From: an uncultured Collinsella sp.
GTDB lineage: Bacteria; Actinomycetota; Coriobacteriia; Coriobacteriales; Coriobacteriaceae
Assembly: GCA_900759335.1 (NCBI GenBank)
Contig: CAAEUX010000036.1
Coordinates: 1 to 64,000 of the forward strand
Length of the DNA stretch: 64,000 nucleotides
Direction: 5' to 3'
The notes below the pieces were generated by a model, which worked only from the letters and a program-made list of their open reading frames with translations, did no database searches and had not been told where the DNA came from. Below are positions 24,178 through 33,245 of this stretch, one piece after another. Each line of letters opens with the position of its first letter. Position 1 is the first letter of the stretch. Made by a program: the position numbers and the translations under genes.

Positions 24178-25422
24178 CTACGCGGCGGGCAGCTCGATGG
24201 TAAAGACGGTATGCTCGGGCGTCGATTCGCACGCGATGGTACCGCCATGCGCGCATACAATCTCCTTGGCGATGGCGAGGCCCAGCCCAGCACCGCCGCG
24301 ATTGGTCGCACGCGCTGCATCCAAGCGATAGAACTTCTCAAAGATCACCTTGAGCTTTGGCTCAGGGATCGGATCGCCTTGGTTTACAAACCGTACGCGT
24401 ACGCCACCGTCGCCCAAACGCCTGGCCTCAATCGTGATCGTCGAGCCTTCATAGCTATAGGCAACGGCGTTTTTCATGATGTTGTTGAATACGCGAGCCA
24501 TCTTGTCGCCGTCCACGAGCACCGTCAGGTCCTCGCAGATATCAACCTGGGCTTCCTTGTGCTGTTCGTTGAGAATGGGATAGAACTCGTCGGCCACCTG
24601 CGCCAGCAATAGCCCCAAATCGACGTAGGCGCGGGTAAGCACGATATCGTGGAAATCGAAACGCGTGATGTCGAAGAACTCCTCGATGAGCGCGTCGAGC
24701 CGGTGGGCCTTGTCGAGTGCCACGCCTGTAAAGCGTGCACGCTGCTCAAGCGGCAAATCGGGAGCCTCCTGCAGGAGCGAAAGATAGCCCACCACACTGG
24801 CGAGCGGCGTACGCAGGTCGTGCGCCAGGTACGTAACCAGGTCATCTTTGCGATGCGATTCGTCGCGCAAGGCCTGTTGAACCTTACGCTCGCAATCGCG
24901 CGCCCGGTTGAGCGCACCTTCGACCTCGAGAAAGTCGCCGTCGATGGTATCCCACGTGTCGGGGTCATCAATCAGACGGTCCTGAATACGGGCGGCGATT
25001 ACGCGGTCGGCATGCTGCTCGCCTTGCTCATAACCCTGGTAATACAGGGCGCGCCCGCAAAAGAACAGGACACAGACGGCGAGCGCCAGCACAAAGCCGA
25101 GCATGTTGAACACAAAGGCGGCATCAAAGAACACGGGCTCGCCAATACCGCCAAGCGCCATGGCCCCGATCGCCAGCGTAATTGTCCACGCGGCACCGCC
25201 GATTACCACGCAGCGGCGAACGATTTCGAATCGATCGATCAGCAAAAAGCCAATGAGCAGAACTGCCAGGATGCCAACGATATTGTCAATACCAATGAGT
25301 AGCAGACTCAGCAAAAAGAGCAGCACCGTCGCGAGCGCGCGGTTGTCGACGACCGCCCTCACGTATTCAAAGAGTCGATCGGGCACCTCGAACGCCTGTC
25401 TATCATCTTTTGTCATATCCAC
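24178..25422 (-). CDS. VanS-like sensor histidine kinase
   Basis: A 414-residue kinase with four hydrophobic segments within about residues 28-125 and little external sensor domain. A HAMP-like linker precedes the H-box, DDLVTYLAHDLRTPLASVVG, a form characteristic of the VanS subfamily. N-box IMKNAVAYS and G-box GGAGLGLAIAKEIV follow. It forms an operon with the VanR-like regulator upstream (19-nt gap). The D,D-carboxypeptidase on the other side suggests cell-wall stress sensing, without any vanHAX genes. Ligand specificity is inferred. Confidence 0.85.
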   Translation of the reverse strand: MDMTKDDRQAFEVPDRLFEYVRAVVDNRALATVLLFLLSLLLIGIDNIVGILAVLLIGFLLIDRFEIVRRCVVIGGAAWTITLAIGAMALGGIGEPVFFDAAFVFNMLGFVLALAVCVLFFCGRALYYQGYEQGEQHADRVIAARIQDRLIDDPDTWDTIDGDFLEVEGALNRARDCERKVQQALRDESHRKDDLVTYLAHDLRTPLASVVGYLSLLQEAPDLPLEQRARFTGVALDKAHRLDALIEEFFDITRFDFHDIVLTRAYVDLGLLLAQVADEFYPILNEQHKEAQVDICEDLTVLVDGDKMARVFNNIMKNAVAYSYEGSTITIEARRLGDGGVRVRFVNQGDPIPEPKLKVIFEKFYRLDAARATNRGGAGLGLAIAKEIVCAHGGTIACESTPEHTVFTIELPAA

Positions 25423-25441
25423 TTCCCCACCACCAAAGGCG

Positions 25442-26137
25442 TTATTCGATTATGTAGCCGACGCCCCAGACGTTTTTGATAAAGCGCGGCTTTTGGGCAT
25501 CGTCGCCGATCTTTTCGCGCAGGTGGCGGATGTGCACCATCACCGTATTGTTGGAGCCGGGCATAAAATCCTCGTTCCACACCGCGCGGAACAGGTCCCC
25601 CACGGCCACCACGCTGCCACGATGCTCGACCAGAAACAGCAAGATGGAATACTCGATGGGCGTGAGGCGCACCGGCGCGCCGTCCACCGTCACACAACGA
25701 GCGTCGCGGTTGATCTCGAGGCCGTCGAGCTGGATGATCGGCGACTCGACCGCCTGTGCGCGGCTGCCGTAGCTGGTGTAACGACGGAGTTGAGCATGAA
25801 CGCGTGCTATGAGCTCCAGCGGACGGAACGGCTTGACCACGTAATCGTCTGCGCCCAGCGAGAGACCCTCGATCTTATCCTGCTGGGCATCGCGCGCCGT
25901 CAGCATAATAACGGGATAGGTATGGCCAGCGCGGATGGTGCGCAGCAGCTCAAAGCCGTCGATATCGGGCAGCATGACGTCCAGCAGCGCCAGATCGAAC
26001 TCCTGCTCTAAAATCGCCTTGGCGGCATCTGCTCCGCTATAGGCAATCTGGACATCAAAGCCCTCTTTTGTAAGGTAGATACCGACCAGGTCGGCGATGG
26101 CCTTCTCGTCATCAACTACCAAAATGCGCTCGTTCAT
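25442..26137 (-). CDS. VanR-like OmpR-family response regulator
   Basis: A 231-residue regulator. Receiver motifs are LVVDDEKAIADL, LALLDVMLPDIDGFELL and DDYVVKPFRPLEL. The winged-helix output domain carries LTPIEYSILLFLVEHRG and NNTVMVHIRHLREKIGDD. It overlaps the upstream region of a divergently transcribed D,D-carboxypeptidase, making that gene the most obvious target. First gene of a two-gene operon. Confidence 0.88.
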   Translation of the reverse strand: MNERILVVDDEKAIADLVGIYLTKEGFDVQIAYSGADAAKAILEQEFDLALLDVMLPDIDGFELLRTIRAGHTYPVIMLTARDAQQDKIEGLSLGADDYVVKPFRPLELIARVHAQLRRYTSYGSRAQAVESPIIQLDGLEINRDARCVTVDGAPVRLTPIEYSILLFLVEHRGSVVAVGDLFRAVWNEDFMPGSNNTVMVHIRHLREKIGDDAQKPRFIKNVWGVGYIIE

Positions 26138-26291
26138 GCGTGCTCCTCTCGCGCTCCATTATGCCCGAGGCAGCGCGCGCCACACACAACAAGCGCGGTC
26201 GTTTAAGTCGACCTTAAGCACCTATGCGTCCGTTCGGGCGCAGACATGGGCCGCGCACGCCCGCGCACTGATTGTCCGCGCCGGTAAACGA

Positions 26292-26297
26292 TATACT
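26292..26297 (+). promoter_or_regulatory. -10 hexamer of the D,D-carboxypeptidase
   Basis: TATACT lies 40 nt before the chosen GTG start. TGATTG at 17-nt spacing is a weak -35, consistent with activator dependence. The 26138-26336 gap is shared with the divergent VanR-like gene. Confidence 0.4.
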
Positions 26298-26336
26298 TTG
26301 AACTCTAAAGAGACCATCCCGTCGAAAGCGAAATCT

Positions 26337-27677
26337 GTGAAGACCCTTAGTTCTCTTGTAAAGCGCTCCGCGCAACTGACCGCCGGCATTGCCTGCGCTC
26401 TCGCCCTTGCTGCCGGCGTGCCGTCTATCGCCAACGCCCAGGTGCTTACGACCGATATCGTATGCGGTAAGACCGCCGACGCCCGCGGCATCACGGCCGA
26501 GAATCTGCCCGATATCGATGCGACCAACGCCATCGTCATGAGCAAGGACGGTTCCGTCTATTACGCCCGAAGTGCCGACGAGCAGGTCAAGATCGCCTCA
26601 ATTACCAAGGTCATGACTGCGATCCTGACCGTCGAGAACTGCAAAATGGACGAGAAGATCACGGTGAGCAATGCTGCCGCCACCGTAGGCAACTCGACCG
26701 CCGGCCTGCTCGAAGGCGACGAGCTCACCGTGGAGCAAGCTCTGCGCGGCCTGATGATCCCCTCGGGCAACGATGCCGCCATCGCACTTGCCGAGCACGT
26801 GGGCAAAAAGATCGACCCCAAAACCAAGGACGCCGTGGCCACCTTTGTAAAGGCCATGAACGAACGCGCTCAAGAGTTCGGCTGCACGGGAACGCTTTTT
26901 GAGAATCCGCACGGTCTGGACTTTGATGAGTGGGCCGGTAACATGCACTCCACCGCGCACGATGTAGCCCTGATGATGCAGGAGGCAATGAAGAGCGATA
27001 CGTTCCGCGAAATCGTGGCGAGCGATGATTCCTGGATTGAGGTTACGGGCGCCGACGGTTCCGACCATTCGCATTTCATGGATACGCACAATGAGCTGCT
27101 GGGGCAGGACGGCAATATCGGCGGTAAGACCGGCACCACCGACGATGCCGGCTATTGCTTTACGGCAGCCTACAACCGCGATGGCGACGAGACCTACACC
27201 GTCGTCTTGAACTCCAGCACCACCGATCAGCGCTTTGCCGACACGGCCGCCCTTGCCAACTGGTACTACGGCCACAAGGTGACGGTTGCGATCGCCAACA
27301 CGCAGGAAAAGACTGCCAACGGCAATCCGCTCATCGCGCGCATTGGCCAGACCGATTGGACGGACAAGACGATCGATGCCACGCTCGCCGATCCCGCAGC
27401 CCAGGCGACCATCTTTTCGCTTGCCGGAGAGGTGACCGAGAAGGTTACCTACGATGACCTTTCGGGCACGGTACATGTGGGAGACAAGGTGGGTAGCGTC
27501 ACGCTCAAGCAAGGCGACACCAAGATCGCCGTCATGGATTTGGTTGCCGACGAGGAAGGCTCGGGGCCGAATCCCATTGAGTGGCTCCTTGTGAAGCTCG
27601 ACCGCCTGGGCCGCCGCATCGACAATCGCCCGCTTACGGCAGAAAGCGAAACCGTAGCCAAGGCACCCGAGGTGTAG
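26337..27677 (+). CDS. dacA: D-alanyl-D-alanine carboxypeptidase (PBP5/6-type)
   Basis: A secreted penicillin-binding protein that trims D-Ala from peptidoglycan stem peptides. All three active-site motifs are present: SITK (in KIASITKVM), SGN (in MIPSGNDAA) and KTG (in NIGGKTGTTDDAG). The GTG start at 26337 gives an ideal signal peptide: basic KTLSSLVKRS, then a hydrophobic core, then SIANA before the mature protein. The longer frame starting at 26097 overlaps the divergent regulator and is rejected. A C-terminal PBP5-like beta domain follows. The final segment (EWLLVKLDRLGRRIDNR) is an amphipathic helix that could anchor the enzyme to the membrane. Confidence 0.93.
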   Translation: MKTLSSLVKRSAQLTAGIACALALAAGVPSIANAQVLTTDIVCGKTADARGITAENLPDIDATNAIVMSKDGSVYYARSADEQVKIASITKVMTAILTVENCKMDEKITVSNAAATVGNSTAGLLEGDELTVEQALRGLMIPSGNDAAIALAEHVGKKIDPKTKDAVATFVKAMNERAQEFGCTGTLFENPHGLDFDEWAGNMHSTAHDVALMMQEAMKSDTFREIVASDDSWIEVTGADGSDHSHFMDTHNELLGQDGNIGGKTGTTDDAGYCFTAAYNRDGDETYTVVLNSSTTDQRFADTAALANWYYGHKVTVAIANTQEKTANGNPLIARIGQTDWTDKTIDATLADPAAQATIFSLAGEVTEKVTYDDLSGTVHVGDKVGSVTLKQGDTKIAVMDLVADEEGSGPNPIEWLLVKLDRLGRRIDNRPLTAESETVAKAPEV

Positions 27678-27705
27678 GGCCGGGGGAACATTACATTTGA
27701 GATTG

Positions 27706-27735
27706 GAGAGGCGTCCAACGGGGCGCCTCTTTTTG
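27706..27735 (+). terminator. Terminator of dacA
   Basis: AGAGGCG-TCCAACGGGG-CGCCTCT followed by TTTTG, starting 29 nt after the stop codon. Confidence 0.8.
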
Positions 27736-27838
27736 AATACCTCTTAAACGGGATGCGTCAGAATCACCAAAGCGACATTGCTAGCCGTTTACCTTCGCCG
27801 TGTCTTTTCGGACCTTGAAAACGGGTCCACCGGGCATG

Positions 27839-28990
27839 CTAGTAGATCCTTTCGACCTCCTTGGTCAAGGCCCTGAAAAGATCCCCAGCTGAGGGGTCTG
27901 CCCCAGGACACAGCGATTGCCAGGCACCCGTTTCTCCGATGGTGCCCGCACTCGTCATAACAAGATCGTCGCTCCGCCTGCGAATGGAGACACTAACGGA
28001 GCGGCCATTATGGAACCCATGGATATCGACTTTATTTATGCGCCCATCAGCTAGATAACTAATCATGACATTGATGCTGTCACCATACTCCGGCAATTCG
28101 AAGCCGTGGGAATCCATCAATAGCTTCACATCCTGATGGTAAATGCGGGCCTCGACGACATTCTTGGGCATTTTCCCCGTCTTTGTTGGAGAGCAAAAGC
28201 TGATGCTTGGCTCCTCTTCGCTCATGCCTCGGTCAAACCTAAGCATGCACGGGCATACCGACTCAATGGTTCGCAAGGCGTCCGCCGCGACCTTTTCCTC
28301 GGTAAACATCTCCACGTCGATGCCGTTTTCTTCCATATAGGCACGGTTTTTACGTTGAAGCTCTAGCCGAGCCGCAGCCTCCCCATCTCCACGCTGTTCC
28401 CAATTTCCGGAGTCGGCGACATTTCGATCGAATGTAGAATCAACGGAACATGGCGCTTGCTGTTGAGTCGGATCACTGTCGCCGAGACGCCTTAGCTCGG
28501 AGCGTCTCATCAGTAGTGTCACAATATCAAACAGCCAACCAAATCCAAAAAGGCCAAAGGTAAAGAGATATAGAAAGAAGCTACCCCACATCCGTGCATA
28601 CGCCCTATGAGCGCCCGACCACCCAAGAAGGAAGCATAGCAAAAGCGCCTTGTTTGCCCTGTCAACCGACGTAATCTCTCGAGTGAGAGATTTCTGTTCA
28701 GGCTTCGCCAAAGGTGTAATTTCATGCGATGAAACAGTAATTGAGGACGTCCTTGACGCCGAGCTCCGAGCGCCTGATTTAGCAACGGCGCGAGCGACAT
28801 CCCCAACTCCGACGGTCGTTCTGCTGTATACGGCATTGTAAGCAGCCTTCTTCGGATTTTTGATCCACCCCATGCCCTTCTTACCATAGCCGGGGATTAT
28901 CGCCCGCCTTACCGCGCGCTTCGCTCTGCCGGTCGTTCTTGCCTTGAGTGATGTCTTTAGATTCGGCTTACGCAGTCCGACCTTTACCAT
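27839..28990 (-). CDS. TM2-domain protein of unknown function
   Basis: A 383-residue protein. The N-terminal part is very basic (GLRKPNLKTSLKARTTGRAK and following). A TM2 domain lies at about 110-160: ANKALLLCFLLGWSGAHRAY followed by FLYLFTFGLFGFGWLFDIVT. The remaining about 220 residues are soluble, with ELQRKNRAYMEENGIDVEMF and a C-terminal domain with no family I recognise. ATG at 28990 is preceded by GGATGGAG at 7 nt; the frame to 29059 looks non-coding. Codon use and GC are less biased than in its neighbours, hinting at acquired DNA. No partner is visible. Confidence 0.75.
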   Translation of the reverse strand: MVKVGLRKPNLKTSLKARTTGRAKRAVRRAIIPGYGKKGMGWIKNPKKAAYNAVYSRTTVGVGDVARAVAKSGARSSASRTSSITVSSHEITPLAKPEQKSLTREITSVDRANKALLLCFLLGWSGAHRAYARMWGSFFLYLFTFGLFGFGWLFDIVTLLMRRSELRRLGDSDPTQQQAPCSVDSTFDRNVADSGNWEQRGDGEAAARLELQRKNRAYMEENGIDVEMFTEEKVAADALRTIESVCPCMLRFDRGMSEEEPSISFCSPTKTGKMPKNVVEARIYHQDVKLLMDSHGFELPEYGDSINVMISYLADGRINKVDIHGFHNGRSVSVSIRRRSDDLVMTSAGTIGETGAWQSLCPGADPSAGDLFRALTKEVERIY

Positions 28991-29124
28991 ATTTCTACTC
29001 CATCCCCTCGGAACCCCACACCGGGGTGCACGAGCACGCCTGGGTCTCCCCGTTTTCAAGCGCCCCGTGTTTGCCTAATGTTCACGCCCTTTCGGACTCT
29101 AATCCCCAGCCGCCATTCTTGATA

Positions 29125-29156
29125 ATAAAAAAGGGCCCCAAATGGGACCCTTCTTC
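29125..29156 (-). terminator. Terminator of tRNA-Ser
   Basis: Minus-strand AAGGGTCCC-ATTT-GGGGCCCTT followed by TTTTATTATC, 11 nt after the tRNA 3' end. Confidence 0.8.
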
Positions 29157-29166
29157 AAAGTCATAC

Positions 29167-29257
29167 TGGCGGAGAGCTGGGGATTCGAACCCCAGATGCC
29201 CTTTTGGGGCATACTCGCTTAGCAGGCGAGCACCTTCGGCCTCTCGGTCAGCTCTCC
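29167..29257 (-). tRNA. tRNA-Ser (GCU anticodon)
   Basis: Read on the minus strand, a 7-bp acceptor stem GGAGAGC/GCTCTCC, discriminator G and an encoded CCA. The anticodon loop is CTGCTAA (anticodon GCT in DNA). A long variable arm (TATGCCCC-AAAA-GGGGCAT) is typical of serine tRNAs, and the T-loop is GGTTCGAATCC. It has its own terminator and no 3' repeat unit, unlike the Arg and Leu tRNAs nearby. Confidence 0.97.
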
Positions 29258-29362
29258 GTAACAGCCGTTCTATAGTAACCAAACAGCCGAAGTTGGGCAA
29301 GGGGAATTTTGAGGCGTTTCCTCTTTTACCTCTCTTTTACCAGTAAACGTCTCAGTCAATCA

Positions 29363-29417
29363 TCTCAATCTGTAACATCTGCAGGCCGTAATCCCCTCCA
29401 GATGTTACAGATTGAGA
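29363..29417. repeat. Perfect 19-bp inverted repeat
   Basis: TCTCAATCTGTAACATCTG (29363-29381) is repeated as its exact reverse complement at 29399-29417, with a 17-nt loop. It lies 49 nt beyond the stop of the AAA ATPase gene, between it and tRNA-Ser. It has no U-tract, so it is either a 3'-end stabilizer or a protein-binding site. Confidence 0.85.
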
Positions 29418-29466
29418 CAAAGATACAAGGACGGCCCCAGCGACAGCGCGGACAGCCCATTCTTTA

Positions 29467-30549
29467 TTAGTCCTCTCGAACGGTCTCCAACAGATAATCG
29501 CGCATGTACGGAATTGCAAACGAAACACAGCCATAGCCCGCGGGCTCAATCAACCCCGCATCGATCAGACGCTTGCGATATGACCCAACTTTGTTCGCCG
29601 ACAAACCCATCTTCTTGGCGATATCGCCGTTGGCGATATCGCCGCCCTCGCATTGAGCCATCGCCGCGAGATACTGAAACTGCCGTTCCGACACCCTGCG
29701 CAGCGCTGGGGCAATCACCATAGCATTAAAGCTATCAAGAGCCGCCTGGATACCCTTACGAGCCGCCTCTTCGCTCACGCTCTCCGCCCCACTGCGCGCA
29801 GCAACCTGCCAAGCGTAATATCCGACCAGCTGGACCATAAAGGGATAGCCTGCCGAAGCTTTTGTTAATAGCTCAGCGGCACCTTTGTCGAGCTCCTTGC
29901 CCGCTCGTCTCATCGTATCCTCAAACGATCCGCCAACTTCAAAATCGGAAAGCCGAGTAAGTTCAACATGTTTGGCTCGCTGAAGGAACGTCAACGTATC
30001 ATCCACCACCACGCCATCTACCGATGTCGGCAGCCCGGCGAAAGCGAAAGCGACATTCGCTCCTTGGCGGATCAAGAGCTGCATCTCATTGCCTAGCTCG
30101 CGCATTTCCTCAGTTGAGGCATCCTGGATCTCGTCGAGCGTAATGAGTAGACCACCGCGCTTCGCAGCATCGTACATCGCCTCGCCCAGATGAGAGGCCG
30201 ACTTCGACATCTCCATGGAGCCAAGGCTGACCCCTAAAATCGATGGGGAAATCGAGATTGATTCAAGACGAACGTTTCGCTGCAGAGCCTCGAGGATTCT
30301 ATTGCAAAAACCAGCATTGGAGGCAACGTCAACGACCTCGAATCCTTTTTTGCGTGCAAGGTCACCCAATGCATTAAGGAGCACCGTTTTACCTGTGCCT
30401 CGGACGCCCGAGATGCGCATGAGTCGATCGGGGGCACCAGGACCATTCTCAAGAGCCTCGGCAAAGTCATCCAAAACAGTGTCCCGTCCGATAAGCTCAG
30501 GCGGATTCATGCCCGCCGTTGGCTTAAAGGGGTTAACAGCTTTCGTCAT
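29467..30549 (-). CDS. AAA-type ATPase with C-terminal winged helix
   Basis: A 360-residue protein. After NPFKPTAGMNPPELIGRD comes Walker A SGVRGTGKTVLLNAL (about residues 49-63), Walker B LLITLDEIQDA, and a sensor-like AFAFAGLPTSVDG. The C-terminal about 90 residues look like a winged helix (SERQFQYLAAMAQ, DIAKKMGLSANKVGSYRKRL). This is the layout of orphan archaeal-type ATPases found near mobile regions. ATG at 30549 follows GGAGGG at 4 nt. Upstream DNA carries three 19-20-bp tandem repeats, a likely binding site. Function unknown. Confidence 0.8.
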   Translation of the reverse strand: MTKAVNPFKPTAGMNPPELIGRDTVLDDFAEALENGPGAPDRLMRISGVRGTGKTVLLNALGDLARKKGFEVVDVASNAGFCNRILEALQRNVRLESISISPSILGVSLGSMEMSKSASHLGEAMYDAAKRGGLLITLDEIQDASTEEMRELGNEMQLLIRQGANVAFAFAGLPTSVDGVVVDDTLTFLQRAKHVELTRLSDFEVGGSFEDTMRRAGKELDKGAAELLTKASAGYPFMVQLVGYYAWQVAARSGAESVSEEAARKGIQAALDSFNAMVIAPALRRVSERQFQYLAAMAQCEGGDIANGDIAKKMGLSANKVGSYRKRLIDAGLIEPAGYGCVSFAIPYMRDYLLETVRED

Positions 30550-30566
30550 TCTGCCCTCCTCTGCTA

Positions 30567-30624
30567 GTTTTAACAACTTTAACAAAGTTTAGCAACTTTA
30601 GCAGAGTTTAACAGTTTTAGCAGG
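30567..30624. repeat. Iteron-like tandem repeat upstream of the AAA ATPase
   Basis: Three near-copies of a 19-20-bp unit (30567-30586, 30587-30605, 30606-30624). Each unit holds two TTTARCA half-sites, giving six half-sites starting at 30569, 30578, 30588, 30597, 30607 and 30616. The regular 9-10 nt spacing places them near one helical turn apart. They begin 18 nt upstream of the ATPase ATG and probably overlap its promoter, suggesting cooperative binding, perhaps by the ATPase itself. Confidence 0.75.
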
Positions 30625-30711
30625 CTCGGCGGCTTTATGCCTTACCGATCCTGCCGGGTCCTCCCGCCCGCGCCGATACAAATAGCGCAGTGCGGCCCCT
30701 CTATATCGCCC

Positions 30712-33153
30712 CTACCCCAGCGAGCGACTGAGGGAGCCGAGCTCATCGTTGCCCATGGTGCGCCACATTTGGAAGATGCAGACGCGCGCCAGGAAAAAGA
30801 AGCCGTTATCGACCAGCCGCACGGCGGCATCCGCCAGCTGGTTGGTCACGGCGGACACGGGAGGCAGCTCGAGCCCGGCCTTACGGATGGTCTCAACCGC
30901 ATCCTCGAACGTCGGCGGCTCGTTGACGCCCATCTCGTTCATAAGGCCCTGCATTTCCTCCAGCGCGCTGCTACCCGACTCCTCGCCGCGCGGCACGAGG
31001 CGGTAGCACGCCAACGCGAGCTCGAGCTGGTCGCAGTTCCAATAGGCAAACGCCAGACGATAGAACAGATAACCGATTGCGGAACGGTCACTGGCAATGC
31101 GCAGGCCGTGGCGCGCCACCTCGATAATCTCGTCAAAGCGCTCCAGGCGCGCCAGCACGTTGATGAGCGCAAAGTGCGACTGCATGGACGAGCGAGCCAG
31201 ATCGTAAAGACGACGCACCTCGGGCAATGCCCGTTCAAAATCCTCCTGCTCGGCGTAATAACTGCAGATCTCGTGCTGGGCAAAGTACAGAGCATCGGGA
31301 GCACGCAAAATACGAACGGAGCGGTCTTCCTCCATTACCGGCAGCACCATGCGTACCAGCTGGTTGTCGCAAAACTGCGTCTGGACCGGACCCGTTGCCA
31401 AAAGCTCGGCAACGGCGCACTTGGCCTCCAGCTCCTCAACAAGACGGGAAAAGCCCTCAAACGCGCTTGCACGGTCAACTTTTGCCTGCTCGCGCAACTC
31501 AACGACGCGCGCCACATACGGGTCATCGTCCATCTCCATGACCTCGAGCTCATCAGCCGTATCGGCAAGCAGCAGGTCGCGCAACGCCGGCGGCAGCGAA
31601 CGATGGTCGTCACGCGGGCGAGCGTGAACCTCTGCAGGCTCAATCGCATCCGGCGCGTCCGACTCATATGCCTCAAGCATGCGCTTGCACAGCATATCGT
31701 CCATATCCATGCTCTCAAGATCCTTGGCGACAGGCACGCTATTGGCCAGATAGGCCGCACGCCCAAAGGAATATGTTGCAATGACGCGCTCGCCCTGCTC
31801 GCCGTCGGGAGCCGCAATCTGAACATAGCAGCGCGCAATGCAGGCACCTGCGGCAAAGCAAGCCGCTGCCAGCGTAAGCGCCACGCGCGCGTCGTGCTCC
31901 GCGGCCCAAATCACACGCGCGTTCTCGTCCAACTCGCGCCAGACATCCTCCCGGGCGTCGTATTCACGTTGTGGCATGGCATCCACGACAGAGTGCCCAA
32001 ACCGAACGAGCATAATCCCCTCGGCAACGTTTGCCCGATAGGTATAGTCGAGCCGTGTGACCACGTTAAGCGCCTCGACGATACGCGCGAAGCGGGTACG
32101 CACATCCCACTCACCGCCCGGCTGGCAAGCTACCGTTCCGGGTTTGCCCCACGGGTTGTCGCTCGAGGCCGTATCGAGCAGTCGGGGAACATCGTTGGTC
32201 GTCTTGGCGATATGCCACGCGTCAAAGAGCGCGCAGCCCTCAAGGCTCGGTGAGGATGCCGCGGGGACCAATCCGGCCCCGATGCGCTCAAGGATGCCGG
32301 AGAGGCGGTTGAGACGGCACTCGATGGCAAGCAGCATGTCAATCTCGTCCTGGTCCAGCAGGCTACGATCAAAATTGAGATAGAACAGCTTTGAGCGGTC
32401 GATGCGCGCTAGGCTCATTTCGGACTTGGCAGCAATGGTGCGCAGGCGGGGCAAGTCGATCTCGCTCATCAGGGCGGCGGCATAACGCTCGATACCGCTC
32501 GGATTCTCGGCATGGTCAACACGGTAAAGCAGCGTCTCGATAGCATCGGGGAGCGGTGCCGTGTCAAAGCCCAAAAACACCTCGACCGGCTCGGGCAACT
32601 TTACGAGTTTGATCTTGTCGACAACGTTTTGCATGCCTGCATCGAGACCGTCGACGCCCGCCGTGTTCGCAAGAGCGCTTTCGGAGTTGGCAAATATCAC
32701 GTAGCGCAAGAACATCGAGGCCATGAACTCGCCGAAAGGAAGGGCGCGGGTCGAATTCCATGTCTCATGGTCGGACTGCTCGCGCATGGGGCCTTCGGGA
32801 GAGCCGGCAGTTCGCGCACACGCGCGCATTGCACCGTTAGCTTCCCTCACCATAATCTCGCCAATACTGGAATCGGACTCGTGAAGGACCAGCTCCATGT
32901 CAGGGTCCTCGGGCAACGGTACTTCCCGAACAGGACGATCAACCTTATAAACCTTGCCCGACACGCTCACGTAGCCCAAGAGCGATATGTGGCTTTTGCC
33001 GACGAATTCGACGACGTAGCATGACTCTTTGGGGTCCTCGCCAAAAGCTTTCCAGACAACACCATACGAGCGCCCCGCGGGCTGCTCGGGCATCGATGGA
33101 AAACGCTTTTTGGGGTCGAGAAACCTGAGCTTGTATGTCGGACGCTCTGCCAC
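30712..33153 (-). CDS. Large TPR-containing protein of unknown function
   Basis: An 813-residue soluble protein. A GTG start at 33153 has AGGGTG 7 nt upstream. The N-terminal about 90 residues look like a small beta domain (YKLRFLDPKKRF, SYGVVWKAFG). The middle is acidic and helical. From about residue 640 onward there are TPR-like helix pairs: ALYFAQHEICSYYAEQEDFE, SSMQSHFALINVLARLERFD and SAIGYLFYRLAFAYWNCDQL. No catalytic motif is evident. It is a single-gene unit between the AAA ATPase and the tRNA-Arg array. Confidence 0.75.
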   Translation of the reverse strand: MAERPTYKLRFLDPKKRFPSMPEQPAGRSYGVVWKAFGEDPKESCYVVEFVGKSHISLLGYVSVSGKVYKVDRPVREVPLPEDPDMELVLHESDSSIGEIMVREANGAMRACARTAGSPEGPMREQSDHETWNSTRALPFGEFMASMFLRYVIFANSESALANTAGVDGLDAGMQNVVDKIKLVKLPEPVEVFLGFDTAPLPDAIETLLYRVDHAENPSGIERYAAALMSEIDLPRLRTIAAKSEMSLARIDRSKLFYLNFDRSLLDQDEIDMLLAIECRLNRLSGILERIGAGLVPAASSPSLEGCALFDAWHIAKTTNDVPRLLDTASSDNPWGKPGTVACQPGGEWDVRTRFARIVEALNVVTRLDYTYRANVAEGIMLVRFGHSVVDAMPQREYDAREDVWRELDENARVIWAAEHDARVALTLAAACFAAGACIARCYVQIAAPDGEQGERVIATYSFGRAAYLANSVPVAKDLESMDMDDMLCKRMLEAYESDAPDAIEPAEVHARPRDDHRSLPPALRDLLLADTADELEVMEMDDDPYVARVVELREQAKVDRASAFEGFSRLVEELEAKCAVAELLATGPVQTQFCDNQLVRMVLPVMEEDRSVRILRAPDALYFAQHEICSYYAEQEDFERALPEVRRLYDLARSSMQSHFALINVLARLERFDEIIEVARHGLRIASDRSAIGYLFYRLAFAYWNCDQLELALACYRLVPRGEESGSSALEEMQGLMNEMGVNEPPTFEDAVETIRKAGLELPPVSAVTNQLADAAVRLVDNGFFFLARVCIFQMWRTMGNDELGSLSRSLG

Positions 33154-33245
33154 GAAATATCACCCTGATCGGTCGTCGAGAGAAGGAGTGGTCGCGGATG
33201 GGCCGCGACACCTACTCGGAATCTTACACGAGTCGATAAGAAATA

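Noticed and set aside
26097..26336. Upstream extension of the D,D-carboxypeptidase frame
   Set aside because: It would overlap the divergent response-regulator start and place the signal peptide internally; the GTG at 26337 gives a normal signal peptide.
30567..30624. CRISPR-like array
   Set aside because: Units are only 19-20 bp, directly adjacent with no unique spacers, and no cas genes are in the window. It is an iteron-type tandem repeat.
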